This document shows, piece by piece, positions 1 to 5,410 of a stretch of DNA of 7,547 nt (within the stretch, counting starts at the first letter, position 1; each line of letters opens with the position of its first letter). A program made the translations under genes and the position numbers. Source of the DNA: Desulfovibrio sp. (GTDB taxonomy: Bacteria; Desulfobacterota; Desulfovibrionia; Desulfovibrionales; Desulfovibrionaceae); NCBI GenBank assembly GCA_003525525.1, contig DQED01000246.1, positions 1-7,547 of the forward strand. Reading direction: 5' to 3'. A model generated the notes under the pieces. It saw nothing but the letters and a program-made list of their open reading frames with translations, was not told the DNA's origin and did no database searches.

Positions 1-216
1 CCTGCGCCTGCGCCCGGACGGCGACCCCATGCGCACCGAACGCGGCAACGTCATCGCGGACTGCGCCTTCGCGCCCCTGGCCGATCCAGCGGGGCTGGCC
101 GCGACATTGGACGCCCGGGCGGGCGTGGCCGGACACGGGCTTTTCGTCGGCTTGGCCTCGCGCATCGTCGTGGCCGGACCGGACGGCGTGCGCGAGATCG
201 TGCCCCCGGGCAAGGG

Positions 217-220
<4 letters not shown>
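1..220 (+). CDS. rpiA: Ribose-5-phosphate isomerase A, C-terminal part (5' end outside window)
   Basis: The reading frame is open from base 2 and ends in TAG at 218-220, giving 72 residues. The fragment reads [10 protein letters not shown], then [13 protein letters not shown], and near the end [20 protein letters not shown]. This matches the end of RpiA, where a GN-(Y/V)-I-x-D-C-x-F strand is followed by a conserved GLFVGLA...V.VAG.DGV segment. RpiA interconverts ribose 5-phosphate and ribulose 5-phosphate in the cytoplasmic non-oxidative pentose phosphate pathway. The catalytic residues lie in the missing N-terminal part, so activity cannot be judged here. The stop overlaps the stop of the convergent arsenate reductase gene in the palindrome CTAG (217-220), leaving no room for a terminator between them. 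Identification rests on the C-terminal motif only but is quite distinctive. Confidence 0.85.
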
Positions 221-653
<433 letters not shown>

Positions 654-657
<4 letters not shown>

Positions 658-1127
658 GACGTCTTCCCCTGTTCCCAGGCGTCGCCGAGGCGCCGCCCCT
701 TGCCGGCCTTGATCTCGTCGGCCAGCGCGACCATGCGCTCCTTGATCCGGTCGCGGATGGCGCGCACCTTGGCCAGTTTCTCCTCGTCCGTGCCGACCAC
801 GCCGGCGGGATCGGGAAACGGCAGGTGCAGCCGGTGGGTCACGCCCGCAAAGACCGGGCACTGCCCCTCGAGCGATTCCTCGCACACCGTGACCACGTAA
901 TCGTAGAGCCGCCCATCCTTATAAAGATCGAAGACCTTGCGGGTCTTCTTGGCCGAAAGGTCCAGGCCCTCTTCGGCCATGACGGCGACGACCAGGGGAT
1001 TAACGAACGTCGGATCGAGGCCGGCGCTCGTCACCTCCGCGGCATCGCCGCAAAATTGTTGCAGATAGGCTTCCGCAATCTGGCTGCGCGCGCTGTTGTG
1101 CACGCAGATGAATAGCACCCGCATCAT
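654..1127 (-). CDS. arsC: Arsenate reductase ArsC paralogue (LMW phosphatase fold, CVHNSAR P-loop)
   Basis: 157 residues if the first of two consecutive ATGs is used. AAGGAGG at 1140-1134 lies 6 nt before the first and 9 nt before the second, so either could serve. The P-loop is C8-VHNSA-R14 (CX5R, then S15). Candidate resolving cysteines are C82 and C90 in VTVCEESLEGQCPVF, and an FPDP acid loop follows near residue 105. This is the ArsC type common in anaerobic deltaproteobacteria and distinct from the neighbouring paralogue, which has CTGNSCR and a C-x6-C spacing where this one has C-x7-C. Both would act in the cytoplasm with thioredoxin. C26 is an extra, probably non-catalytic cysteine. 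The gene follows the ccdA-like gene after a 124-nt gap in which I see no convincing promoter. Its TGA overlaps the TTG start of the next arsC. Confidence 0.88.
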
Positions 1128-1251
1128 GGGCGTCCTCCTTGGGGAATTCCGTCCTCGCTTCTTACGGACCGGATGTGGCGATTGCGTGGCGCAGCGGACA
1201 AACAGGCCGCAGGCCTCTCCCGGCAGGGAAACCTCCTGGGGGGTATCGCGC

Positions 1252-1959
1252 TCATCCCCTGCCGAGGGTCGACGTCAGGACGTAGGCCCCCATGCCGAGG
1301 ACCAGGACGCCGCCGCCGCGCCGCAGCCAGACCGCACTATCCCGGACCCCCCGCCTGGCCAGCCACCGGCCGGCCTGTCCGGCGAAAACACCCGCCAGGA
1401 GCAGCGGCAGGCAGTGTCCCAGCGCGAAAAGCGCAAGCAATGCCATGCCGGCCGCGACCCGGCCTTCAAGAGCCACCACGGCCAGCAGCGGGGCCAGAAA
1501 CCCGAAGGTGCATGCCCCGGTCGCCCCGCCGTACGTCAGCCCGAGCAACAGCGCGCCCGGAGCCCCACGAAAACGCGGCGGTCCGGCCCCTGGCGAGCGC
1601 CGCCGCAGCGGCGTCAGCCCCGCCATCTCGAGACCGGCCAGGCAAAGCGCCACCCCGACCGCAACGGGCAACACCGCGCCAAGATCGCCGAGCATGCGGC
1701 CCAAGGCGACGCACAGCAGGCCCACCGCGACGATCGTCGCGAAAAGGCCGCCGACAAAGGCCAGGGAACAGCGAAGCGCGACGGCCCCCGTGGCCAGGCC
1801 TCCCTGCCCGGCCATGTAGCCGACCAGGAGCACCATGGCGGCCAGATGGCAGGGACTGAACAGCACGCTGACCATGCCCCACAAAAACGCCCCGGCCGCG
1901 GCGATCCAAAACGCCCCGGACAACCAGCCATGCACCAGTGTGAAAAGCGCGTCCGTCAT
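1252..1959 (-). CDS. ccdA: CcdA/DsbD-type membrane thiol-electron transporter
   Basis: 235 residues, very hydrophobic, with about six membrane segments separated by short loops. Features of the CcdA family are a Pro-Cys in the first core helix (S35-P36-C37-H38), a second cysteine in the fourth (GGATGAC150TFGFLAPLL), and a GHCLPLLLAG stretch near residues 181-190. C37 and C150 are the expected redox pair. It should carry electrons from cytoplasmic thioredoxin across the inner membrane to a periplasmic thioredoxin-like partner. The gene just upstream encodes such a partner, only 6 nt separate the two genes, and the pair is a likely functional unit. The loop around residues 119-135 is Arg/Pro/Gly rich. 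The ribosome binding site is weak (GTAGGCGGCG before ATG), consistent with coupling to the upstream gene. Cytochrome c maturation is an alternative role, but no other maturation gene is present here. Confidence 0.82.
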   Translation of the reverse strand: MTDALFTLVHGWLSGAFWIAAAGAFLWGMVSVLFSPCHLAAMVLLVGYMAGQGGLATGAVALRCSLAFVGGLFATIVAVGLLCVALGRMLGDLGAVLPVAVGVALCLAGLEMAGLTPLRRRSPGAGPPRFRGAPGALLLGLTYGGATGACTFGFLAPLLAVVALEGRVAAGMALLALFALGHCLPLLLAGVFAGQAGRWLARRGVRDSAVWLRRGGGVLVLGMGAYVLTSTLGRG

Positions 1960-1965
1960 CGCCGC

Positions 1966-2334
1966 CTACTCGGCCAGGAGACGGTCGAGGACCGCCGCGA
2001 TGCCGGGCTCGTCAAGATAGCCCTCGTGCCGCCAGGCCTCCTTGCCGTCCCGGCCGAAAAACACCTGCGTGGGGATCAGGCGGATTCCGTAAGCCTTGGC
2101 CGCGTCCGGTTCCTTGCGGATGTCGATGAACACCACCGCGGCCCGGCCGCCGTACCGGGCGCTTACGGCCTCGAGCACAGGCTGCATCATCTTGCACGGC
2201 ACGCAGGCGCCCGAACCGAGATCGACCAGGGTCACGCGTCCGGCCACGGGCCCGTCTCCGCTTGCGGCCCTCGCGCAGGGCGGCGTCAAGGCAAGGGCAA
2301 GCAGCATCCACGCCACGACAACGCCCCGCCTCAT
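1966..2334 (-). CDS. Exported thioredoxin-like protein with CVPC active site
   Basis: 122 residues. An N-terminal signal sequence (MRRG, hydrophobic core, cleavage likely after ARA at residue 23) places it in the periplasm. The mature part is a thioredoxin domain: DLGSGAC44-VP-C47-K with MMQPVLE following, VVFIDIRKEPDAAKAYGI, the cis-proline in RLIP88TQVFF, and a terminal amphipathic helix. The usual Trp before the CxxC is Ala, as in other delta-proteobacterial thioredoxin-like proteins paired with CcdA. The start is ATG at 2334-2332 with GGAGG 7 nt upstream. An in-frame ATG at 2472 would add 46 residues of Arg/Cys/Gly-rich sequence before the signal peptide, and I reject it. The likely role is periplasmic disulfide reduction with electrons from the CcdA-like protein encoded next. 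The substrate, and any link to arsenic, is not shown by the sequence. Confidence 0.85.
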   Translation of the reverse strand: MRRGVVVAWMLLALALTPPCARAASGDGPVAGRVTLVDLGSGACVPCKMMQPVLEAVSARYGGRAAVVFIDIRKEPDAAKAYGIRLIPTQVFFGRDGKEAWRHEGYLDEPGIAAVLDRLLAE

Positions 2335-2459
2335 GCCGCCGCCTCCGCAAGACCCGCACCCGGGCGCAATTTTCCGGCCACGCCGGCAGCGGCGCCTTCC
2401 CGGGGAACGAACCCCCTCTCGCGTCGGACAATCCGGGCAACGGGATCTCCTGAAACCAT
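2331..2459 (-). CDS. Possible small leader ORF coupled to the thioredoxin gene
   Basis: A 42-residue ORF starting MVSGDPVARIVRRERG and ending GLAEAAA. It is not recognised as any family. Two things support it: a full GGAGG (2470-2466) lies 6 nt before its ATG (2459-2457), and its TGA overlaps the ATG of the thioredoxin gene in ATGA (2334-2331), the classic arrangement for coupled translation. Against it are the lack of any recognisable domain or membrane segment and the high-GC context, where chance ORFs are common. Its product would be basic in the middle and Ala/Gly-rich at the end. It may act only to bring ribosomes to the next start. Confidence 0.35.
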   Translation of the reverse strand: MVSGDPVARIVRRERGFVPREGAAAGVAGKLRPGAGLAEAAA

Positions 2460-2484
2460 GCGGCACCTCCATGCGTGCGGAAGA

Positions 2485-2514
2485 AATCTATTGCTTATTT
2501 GGCAAAATTGCCAA
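2485..2514 (-). promoter_or_regulatory. Sigma70-like promoter of the thioredoxin-ccdA-arsC cluster
   Basis: On the minus strand TTGGCA (2514-2509, 5 of 6 to TTGACA) is followed after 18 nt by TAGATT (2490-2485, 4 of 6 to TATAAT). Transcription would begin near 2478, giving a leader of about 20 nt to the small ORF and about 145 nt to the thioredoxin gene. The region is clearly more AT-rich than its surroundings and lies just past the terminator of the upstream lipoprotein gene, as expected for a fresh transcription start. Confidence 0.5.
2499..2514. promoter_or_regulatory. Perfect palindromic operator candidate over the -35 region
   Basis: TTGGCAA-AA-TTGCCAA is a perfect 7+2+7 inverted repeat that covers the proposed -35 box and part of the spacer. 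A dimeric repressor bound here would block the promoter. An ArsR-family regulator would be the natural candidate for an arsenate gene cluster, but no regulator gene is in the window, so the bound protein is unknown. Confidence 0.5.
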
Positions 2515-2564
2515 CAATAATGAACCACGTCAAGCCCTCCCTGCCCCACCTTTCCGTTCCCTCC

Positions 2565-2617
2565 AAAACAAGACCCGGGCCGCGCCCCGCCCGCGAAAAA
2601 CGGCGACGCGGCCCGGG
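2565..2617 (-). terminator. Rho-independent terminator of the lipoprotein gene
   Basis: An 11-bp perfect stem (CGCGGCCCGGG at 2607-2617 paired with CCCGGGCCGCG at 2574-2584) has a 22-nt loop. On the minus strand it is followed by TCTTGTTTT (2573-2565). It lies 35 nt after the lipoprotein stop and upstream of the next minus-strand promoter, so it separates the two transcription units. Confidence 0.7.
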
Positions 2618-2651
2618 CGGGACTCCGGCCGGACGGCGCAGAACTCCCGGC

Positions 2652-3113
2652 TTATTGACCCAGAGCCTTCTTGGCCGTTTCGTAGGCCTTGCCCAGGCTG
2701 TCCATGGCCGCGTCGTAGCCGGCCTTTATGTCCTTGCCCGCGGCGGCGCTCGCGGCCGAGAGCGCTTGCAGTTTGGCCTGCGCCTCGGCGCGCTTGGCCT
2801 TGAGGTCGTCGAGGGCCTGTTGCGCCTGCGCCTTGCCCTGGTCGCCAAGCGTGGCGGCCTTGGCCTGCAGGGCGTCGATGTCCTTGTCCATGTCCGCCAT
2901 GCGCGCGGCCGCGTCCTGCCGGGCCTTGGCGAGCTGGTCCGCGGTGTAGGCCGCCGTGGTCTGGGCCGCCTGGTTGATGTCCTTCTTGACGTCCTGTGCC
3001 GTCGGCGTGGCGGATTTGGTTTCCGTCTTCTTTTCCTCGGACCTGCCGCATCCGGCCACAGCCAGGGCGGCGAGGAGCAACAGGGTGGCAAGGATCGCAA
3101 GCTGCTTTTTCAT
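2652..3113 (-). CDS. Alanine-rich coiled-coil lipoprotein, function unknown
   Basis: 153 residues from ATG 3113-3111, chosen because AAGGAGGT lies just upstream and because it begins exactly at a lipoprotein signal: MKKQ, a Leu/Ala core, then lipobox V19-A20-G21-C22. After cleavage C22 would be lipidated. The residue after it is Gly, not Asp, so outer-membrane sorting is plausible. Residues about 45-150 are rich in Ala, Lys, Asp and Gln, with the hydrophobic spacing of long helices (DINQAAQTTAAYTADQLAKA, then LQAKAATLGDQGKAQAQQAL), suggesting a helical rod or coiled coil. There are no cysteines after C22. I do not recognise a named family. By general character it resembles Lpp-like or other envelope-spacer lipoproteins, but that is only resemblance. 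It has its own promoter and terminator and is divergent from adh. Confidence 0.85.
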   Translation of the reverse strand: MKKQLAILATLLLLAALAVAGCGRSEEKKTETKSATPTAQDVKKDINQAAQTTAAYTADQLAKARQDAAARMADMDKDIDALQAKAATLGDQGKAQAQQALDDLKAKRAEAQAKLQALSAASAAAGKDIKAGYDAAMDSLGKAYETAKKALGQ

Positions 3114-3126
3114 GAGACCTCCTTTG

Positions 3127-3155
3127 TGTGGCATGCCCTGCATTGTGGCATGCCC
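3127..3155. repeat. 12-bp direct repeat at the lipoprotein transcription start
   Basis: TGTGGCATGCCC occurs exactly at 3127-3138 and 3144-3155, start to start 17 bp. Each copy contains the palindrome GGCATGCC. The copies fill the space between the -10 box and the ribosome binding site, so they could be operator half-sites or a foldable element in the 5' leader. Confidence 0.6.
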
Positions 3156-3184
3156 ATTATAAGGAACTGGCTCACGGGTAACAC
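3156..3184 (-). promoter_or_regulatory. Promoter of the lipoprotein gene
   Basis: A perfect TATAAT lies at 3161-3156 on the minus strand. At 17 nt spacing upstream is GTGTTA (3184-3179), only 3 of 6 to the -35 consensus. Transcription would start near 3149, about 35 nt before the gene. The weak -35 with a perfect -10 suggests activation or a strong upstream element, which the sequence does not settle. Confidence 0.55.
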
Positions 3185-3409
3185 ATCCCGGCGCGGCGGC
3201 AAACCCGAAACGGGAAAAAGCGGGGTGTGCGGGTGACTGTCCGAACGCGAGCGCGACATGTTTGCGACGTCGCTTCCAGCCGTCCGGCAGGGCTTTCCCG
3301 GCCCCTCGGAATGGTCCCGTGTCATCTTGACCCGCAACGCTTACGGTGGCGACATTTTTCCAATACGTTGAAATACTGCTGTTAAATTTTAGTTGTTTTT
3401 GTGTTTTCC
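3185..3409. other. Intergenic DNA between the lipoprotein promoter and the adh upstream sites
   Basis: No credible gene is visible. The left part is GC-rich, and a short minus-strand ORF over 3110-3337 has no ribosome binding site or recognisable motif. The right part (about 3353-3408) becomes abruptly AT-rich with T-tracts, which could provide bendable DNA next to the palindromes at 3410 and 3471. No clear promoter could be assigned to it. Confidence 0.4.
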
Positions 3410-3424
3410 GGGACGATCCGTCCC
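3410..3424. promoter_or_regulatory. Upstream activator site candidate 1 for the adh sigma54 promoter
   Basis: GGGACG-ATC-CGTCCC is a perfect 6+3+6 inverted repeat. Its core GGACGATCCGTCC matches the second site downstream under the pattern GGACRAYYYGTCC. Its centre is about 223 bp upstream of the sigma54 -24 GG pair, within the usual range for enhancer-binding proteins acting by DNA looping. Confidence 0.5.
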
Positions 3425-3470
3425 CGCGCAGACCCCTGTGACCTTTTTACCCAATCCGCCCACGAGCGTG

Positions 3471-3483
3471 GGACAACTTGTCC
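3471..3483. promoter_or_regulatory. Upstream activator site candidate 2 for the adh sigma54 promoter
   Basis: GGACAACTTGTCC is a perfect 6+1+6 inverted repeat sharing the GGACRAYYYGTCC pattern with the site at 3410-3424. The two centres are 60 bp apart. Flanking bases (CGTGG before, CCACG starting inside the right arm) add an offset second symmetry, and TGTCCC at 3488-3493 supplies a further half-site. Its centre is about 163 bp upstream of the -24 element. Confidence 0.5.
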
Positions 3484-3637
3484 ACGATGTCCCAACCCCC
3501 GAAATTGGCCGCTTTTTACCCACCCCAGTTTCTGCTGTGTCCCTTTGCGACAGTCGAAGGCGGCGCGTAAACGGCCAGACTGCCCCGCCAGGGCAGGGCT
3601 ATCGAAGCTAACCTTCCGGAATAATTCACCGCAAAAA

Positions 3638-3654
3638 CTGGCCCGGGAATTGCT
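3638..3654 (+). promoter_or_regulatory. Sigma54 (RpoN) promoter of adh
   Basis: CTGGCCCGGGAATTGCT fits the -24/-12 consensus YTGGCACGRNNNTTGCW at every fixed position except one (A to C). The invariant GG (3640-3641) and GC (3652-3653) are exactly 10 nt apart. Transcription would start near 3665, giving a leader of about 84 nt before adh. Sigma54 control of the adh/hdr-flx locus has been reported for D. vulgaris as I recall it, which fits this assignment. A small hairpin CTGCCC-CGCCA-GGGCAG lies between the activator sites and the promoter (3580-3596). Confidence 0.78.
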
Positions 3655-3748
3655 TTATAGCGGGAAGCGTTTACCCAAAAGCCGCAAGGAAATCAGGTTT
3701 GGGGTCCGTTCGCAAAACCATAACCTTAACCCAAGTGAGGTTGGCACC

Positions 3749-4930
3749 ATGGCAGTTCGCGAGCAAGTTTACGGTTTCTTCATTCCCAGCGTGACCCTCA
3801 TCGGCATCGGCGCCGCCAAGCAGATCCCTGAGAAGATCAAGGCCCTCGGCGGTTCCAAGCCGTTGATCGTCACGGACAAGGGCGTGGTGAAAGTCGGCAT
3901 CTGCAAACAGATCACCGACCTGCTCGACGCCGCCGGCATGAAATATCATGTCTATGACGAGACCATCCCCAACCCCACGGACAAGAACGTCCACGACGGC
4001 GTCGAAGTCTACAAGAAAGAGGGTTGTGACAGCCTCATCACCCTGGGCGGCGGTTCCTCGCACGACTGCGGCAAGGGCATCGGCCTTTGCATCTCCAACG
4101 GCGGCAAGATCCATGACTTCGAAGGCGTGGACAAGTCCACCAAGCCCTTCATGCCCTACCTGGCCGTCAACACCACGGCCGGCACCGCCTCTGAAATGAC
4201 CCGTTTCTGCATCATCACCGACCTGTCCCGCCACGTGAAGATGGCCATCGTGGACTGGCGCGTGACCCCGCACATCGCCATCGACGACCCGGTCCTCATG
4301 GTCGGCATGCCCCCGGCGCTGACCGCCGCCACCGGCATGGACGCCCTGACCCACGCCGTCGAGGCCTTCGTGTCCACCATCGCCAACCCGATGACCGACG
4401 CCTGCGCCATCGAAGCCTTCAAGCTGATCTTCAAGTACCTGCGCAAGGCCGTTGCCAACGGTCAGGACATGGAAGCCCGCGAAGGCATGTGCTTCGCCGA
4501 ATACCTGGCCGGCATGGCCTTCAACAACGCCAGCCTCGGTCACGTCCACGCCATGGCCCACCAGCTGGGCGGCTTCTACGACCTGCCGCACGGCGAGTGC
4601 AACGCCATCCTGCTGCCCCACGTCGAGAGCTTCAACCTCATCGCGAAGGTCGAGAAGTTCGCCGCGATGGCCGAAATCATGGGCGAGAACATCACCGGCA
4701 TGGCTCCTCGCGACGCCGCCGAACTGGCTCTCAAGGCCATCCGCCAGCTGTCCACCGACGTCGGCATCCCGGCCGGCCTGGTCGAGCTCGGCAAGCGTTA
4801 TGGCAAGGAAGTCAAGGCTTCCGACATCCCGACCATGACCGGCAACGCCCAGAAGGACGCTTGCGGTTTCACCAACCCGCGCTGCCCGACCGACAAGGAC
4901 GTGGCCGCCATCTACACGGCCGCCCTGTAA
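3749..4930 (+). CDS. adh: Iron-containing (type III) NAD-dependent alcohol dehydrogenase
   Basis: 393 residues, full family length. It should interconvert ethanol or another primary alcohol and the aldehyde with NAD(H) in the cytoplasm. The N-terminal nucleotide domain holds PLIVTDKG near residue 38 and the pyrophosphate loop G100-GGSSHD106-xxK. The C-terminal helical domain supplies the metal site: D198 and H202 (GMD198ALTH202AVEAF), H267 (LGHVH267AMAHQLGG) and H281 (LPH281GECNAILLPHV). The 4- and 14-residue spacings match E. coli FucO. The start is ATG 3749 because the conserved protein begins there (MAVREQVYGFFIPSVTLIG) and GAGG lies 8 nt before it. The frame stays open back to 3401, but that stretch crosses the sigma54 promoter and is noncoding. 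The GAGG sits in the loop of a small CCAA/TTGG hairpin (3731-3744). A strong terminator follows. Position before hdrCBA matches the D. vulgaris ethanol locus. Confidence 0.95.
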   Translation: MAVREQVYGFFIPSVTLIGIGAAKQIPEKIKALGGSKPLIVTDKGVVKVGICKQITDLLDAAGMKYHVYDETIPNPTDKNVHDGVEVYKKEGCDSLITLGGGSSHDCGKGIGLCISNGGKIHDFEGVDKSTKPFMPYLAVNTTAGTASEMTRFCIITDLSRHVKMAIVDWRVTPHIAIDDPVLMVGMPPALTAATGMDALTHAVEAFVSTIANPMTDACAIEAFKLIFKYLRKAVANGQDMEAREGMCFAEYLAGMAFNNASLGHVHAMAHQLGGFYDLPHGECNAILLPHVESFNLIAKVEKFAAMAEIMGENITGMAPRDAAELALKAIRQLSTDVGIPAGLVELGKRYGKEVKASDIPTMTGNAQKDACGFTNPRCPTDKDVAAIYTAAL

Positions 4931-4946
4931 ATCGGACGACCATTCA

Positions 4947-4971
4947 GGGGGGGCCTTCGGGCCCCCCCTTT
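4947..4971 (+). terminator. Rho-independent terminator of adh
   Basis: GGGGGGGCC-TTCG-GGCCCCCCC forms a 9-bp stem with a UUCG tetraloop (4947-4968), followed by TTT. It begins 16 nt after the adh stop. The T-tract is short, but the stem is very stable. Flanking TTCA/TGAA can add more pairs past a bulge. Confidence 0.8.
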
Positions 4972-4987
4972 GAACATCCGGCCCCTG

Positions 4988-5050
4988 CCCGCCCCATGGC
5001 GGGAGGCTCTCCGAACAGGGCGGCGGCAGACGCCCCGCACGGAGGAGCCT
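4988..5050. other. Two further stem-loops downstream of the adh terminator
   Basis: CCCGCC-CCAT-GGCGGG (4988-5003) abuts a larger structure. In that structure AGGCTCTCC (5004-5012) pairs with GGAGGAGCCT (5041-5050) past one bulged G. After a symmetric 5/5 internal loop, GGGCG (5018-5022) pairs with CGCCC (5031-5035). No T-tract follows. This could be a backup termination or RNA-processing element, a small RNA, or a repeat-type sequence. I recognise no named family. Confidence 0.4.
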
Positions 5051-5170
5051 GCGGCCTGCCTGCGCATGGCTGTCTGGAATGTCGGCGACGGTCGTACCGG
5101 GCCTCTGGACGCGTTTTGCCGCCGATATATTTCTTGGCAGACCCAAAATACGTCCAGCCAATGACACTTT

Positions 5171-5199
5171 TTTACACACTTGTTCCGGATCGATACAAG
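5171..5199 (+). promoter_or_regulatory. Sigma70-like promoter of the hdrCBA operon
   Basis: TTTACA (5171-5176, 5 of 6) and TACAAG (5194-5199, 4 of 6) are separated by 17 nt, in an AT-rich patch after GC-rich sequence. The start would be near 5206, leaving a leader of about 205 nt before hdrC. CTTGT and ACAAG (5179-5183 and 5195-5199) form an 11-nt-spaced inverted repeat across the spacer and the -10 box, a possible operator. Confidence 0.45.
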
Positions 5200-5220
5200 A
5201 CGGCAAACTTCGAGTAAGCT

Positions 5221-5248
5221 GAAATAATAAGTATTTCTTTGTTTTTTT
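5221..5248. promoter_or_regulatory. AT-rich palindrome and T-tract in the hdrC leader
   Basis: GAAATA-ATAAG-TATTTC (5221-5237) is a perfect 6+5+6 inverted repeat followed by TTTGTTTTTTT (5238-5248). It lies roughly 15-40 nt after the predicted hdr transcript start. It could be an operator, or an RNA pause site with a weak AU stem. The stem is too weak for me to call it a terminator. Confidence 0.35.
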
Positions 5249-5269
5249 AGGAAATTTATCCTCCAGGTG

Positions 5270-5334
5270 CGACACCCGGTCCGGGGTGGTCAAGTACTGA
5301 CCGCCATGCTATCCACCCCGGACCGCGGTTGTCG
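5270..5334 (+). other. Large hairpin in the hdrC leader RNA
   Basis: CGGTCCGGGGTGG (5277-5289) and CCACCCCGGACCG (5313-5325) form a perfect 13-bp stem with a 23-nt loop. An outer CGACA/TGTCG stem (5270-5274 with 5330-5334) extends it past a small internal loop. The loop side holds GGTCA/TGACC (5288-5302), and just upstream GGTG-CGA-CACC (5266-5276) competes with the outer stem. Downstream GCGGTT (5325-5330) can pair with AACCGC (5362-5367). TTTCTC after the hairpin is a poor T-tract. A regulatory or stabilising leader RNA is more likely than a full terminator. Confidence 0.5.
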
Positions 5335-5410
5335 TTTCTCCTGCCCCCGGGCGTCAGGGCGAACCGCTTGAGATAGACCAGTTTCTTTCACGTCAACCGG
5401 ATAGGAACGT

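Noticed and set aside
1204..1216. AGGCC-GCA-GGCCT hairpin between ccdA and arsC as a terminator
   Set aside because: It has only a 5-bp stem and no real T-tract on the minus strand (GTTTGTCC), so it is too weak to call.
2335..2472. 46-residue extension of the thioredoxin protein from ATG 2472
   Set aside because: It would place an Arg/Cys-rich segment before the signal peptide and start within a few bases of the predicted transcript start. ATG 2334 has GGAGG at 7 nt.
1096..2520. 474-codon plus-strand frame across ccdA and the thioredoxin gene
   Set aside because: Its product is Arg/Pro/Gln/His-rich with no domain. The minus strand carries CcdA and thioredoxin motifs with correct cysteines.
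3110..3337. 75-codon minus-strand frame upstream of the lipoprotein gene
   Set aside because: It has no ribosome binding site or motif, and it spans the lipoprotein promoter and the repeat.
3401..3748. N-terminal extension of adh by 116 codons
   Set aside because: The extension runs through the palindromes and sigma54 promoter and has no resemblance to the family N terminus. The conserved protein begins at 3749 with a suitable ribosome binding site.
5105..5119. Second sigma54-like element (CTGG...TTGC) before hdrC
   Set aside because: The GG and GC pairs are 9 nt apart, not the required 10, and the bases between fit the consensus poorly.
5180..5198. Rex or FNR-type operator (TTGT-N11-ACAA) over the hdr promoter
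   Set aside because: Rex sites have TTGT-N10-ACAA with conserved GA/TC inside, and FNR-type sites also differ in length and core. The spacing here is one base too long, so I keep it only as a generic inverted repeat.
3671..5293. 540-codon open frame on the minus strand opposite adh
   Set aside because: It mirrors the codon structure of the clear adh gene on the other strand, a common effect of high third-position GC. Its protein is low-complexity Gly/Val/Asp/His sequence with no domain, and it crosses the adh terminator.
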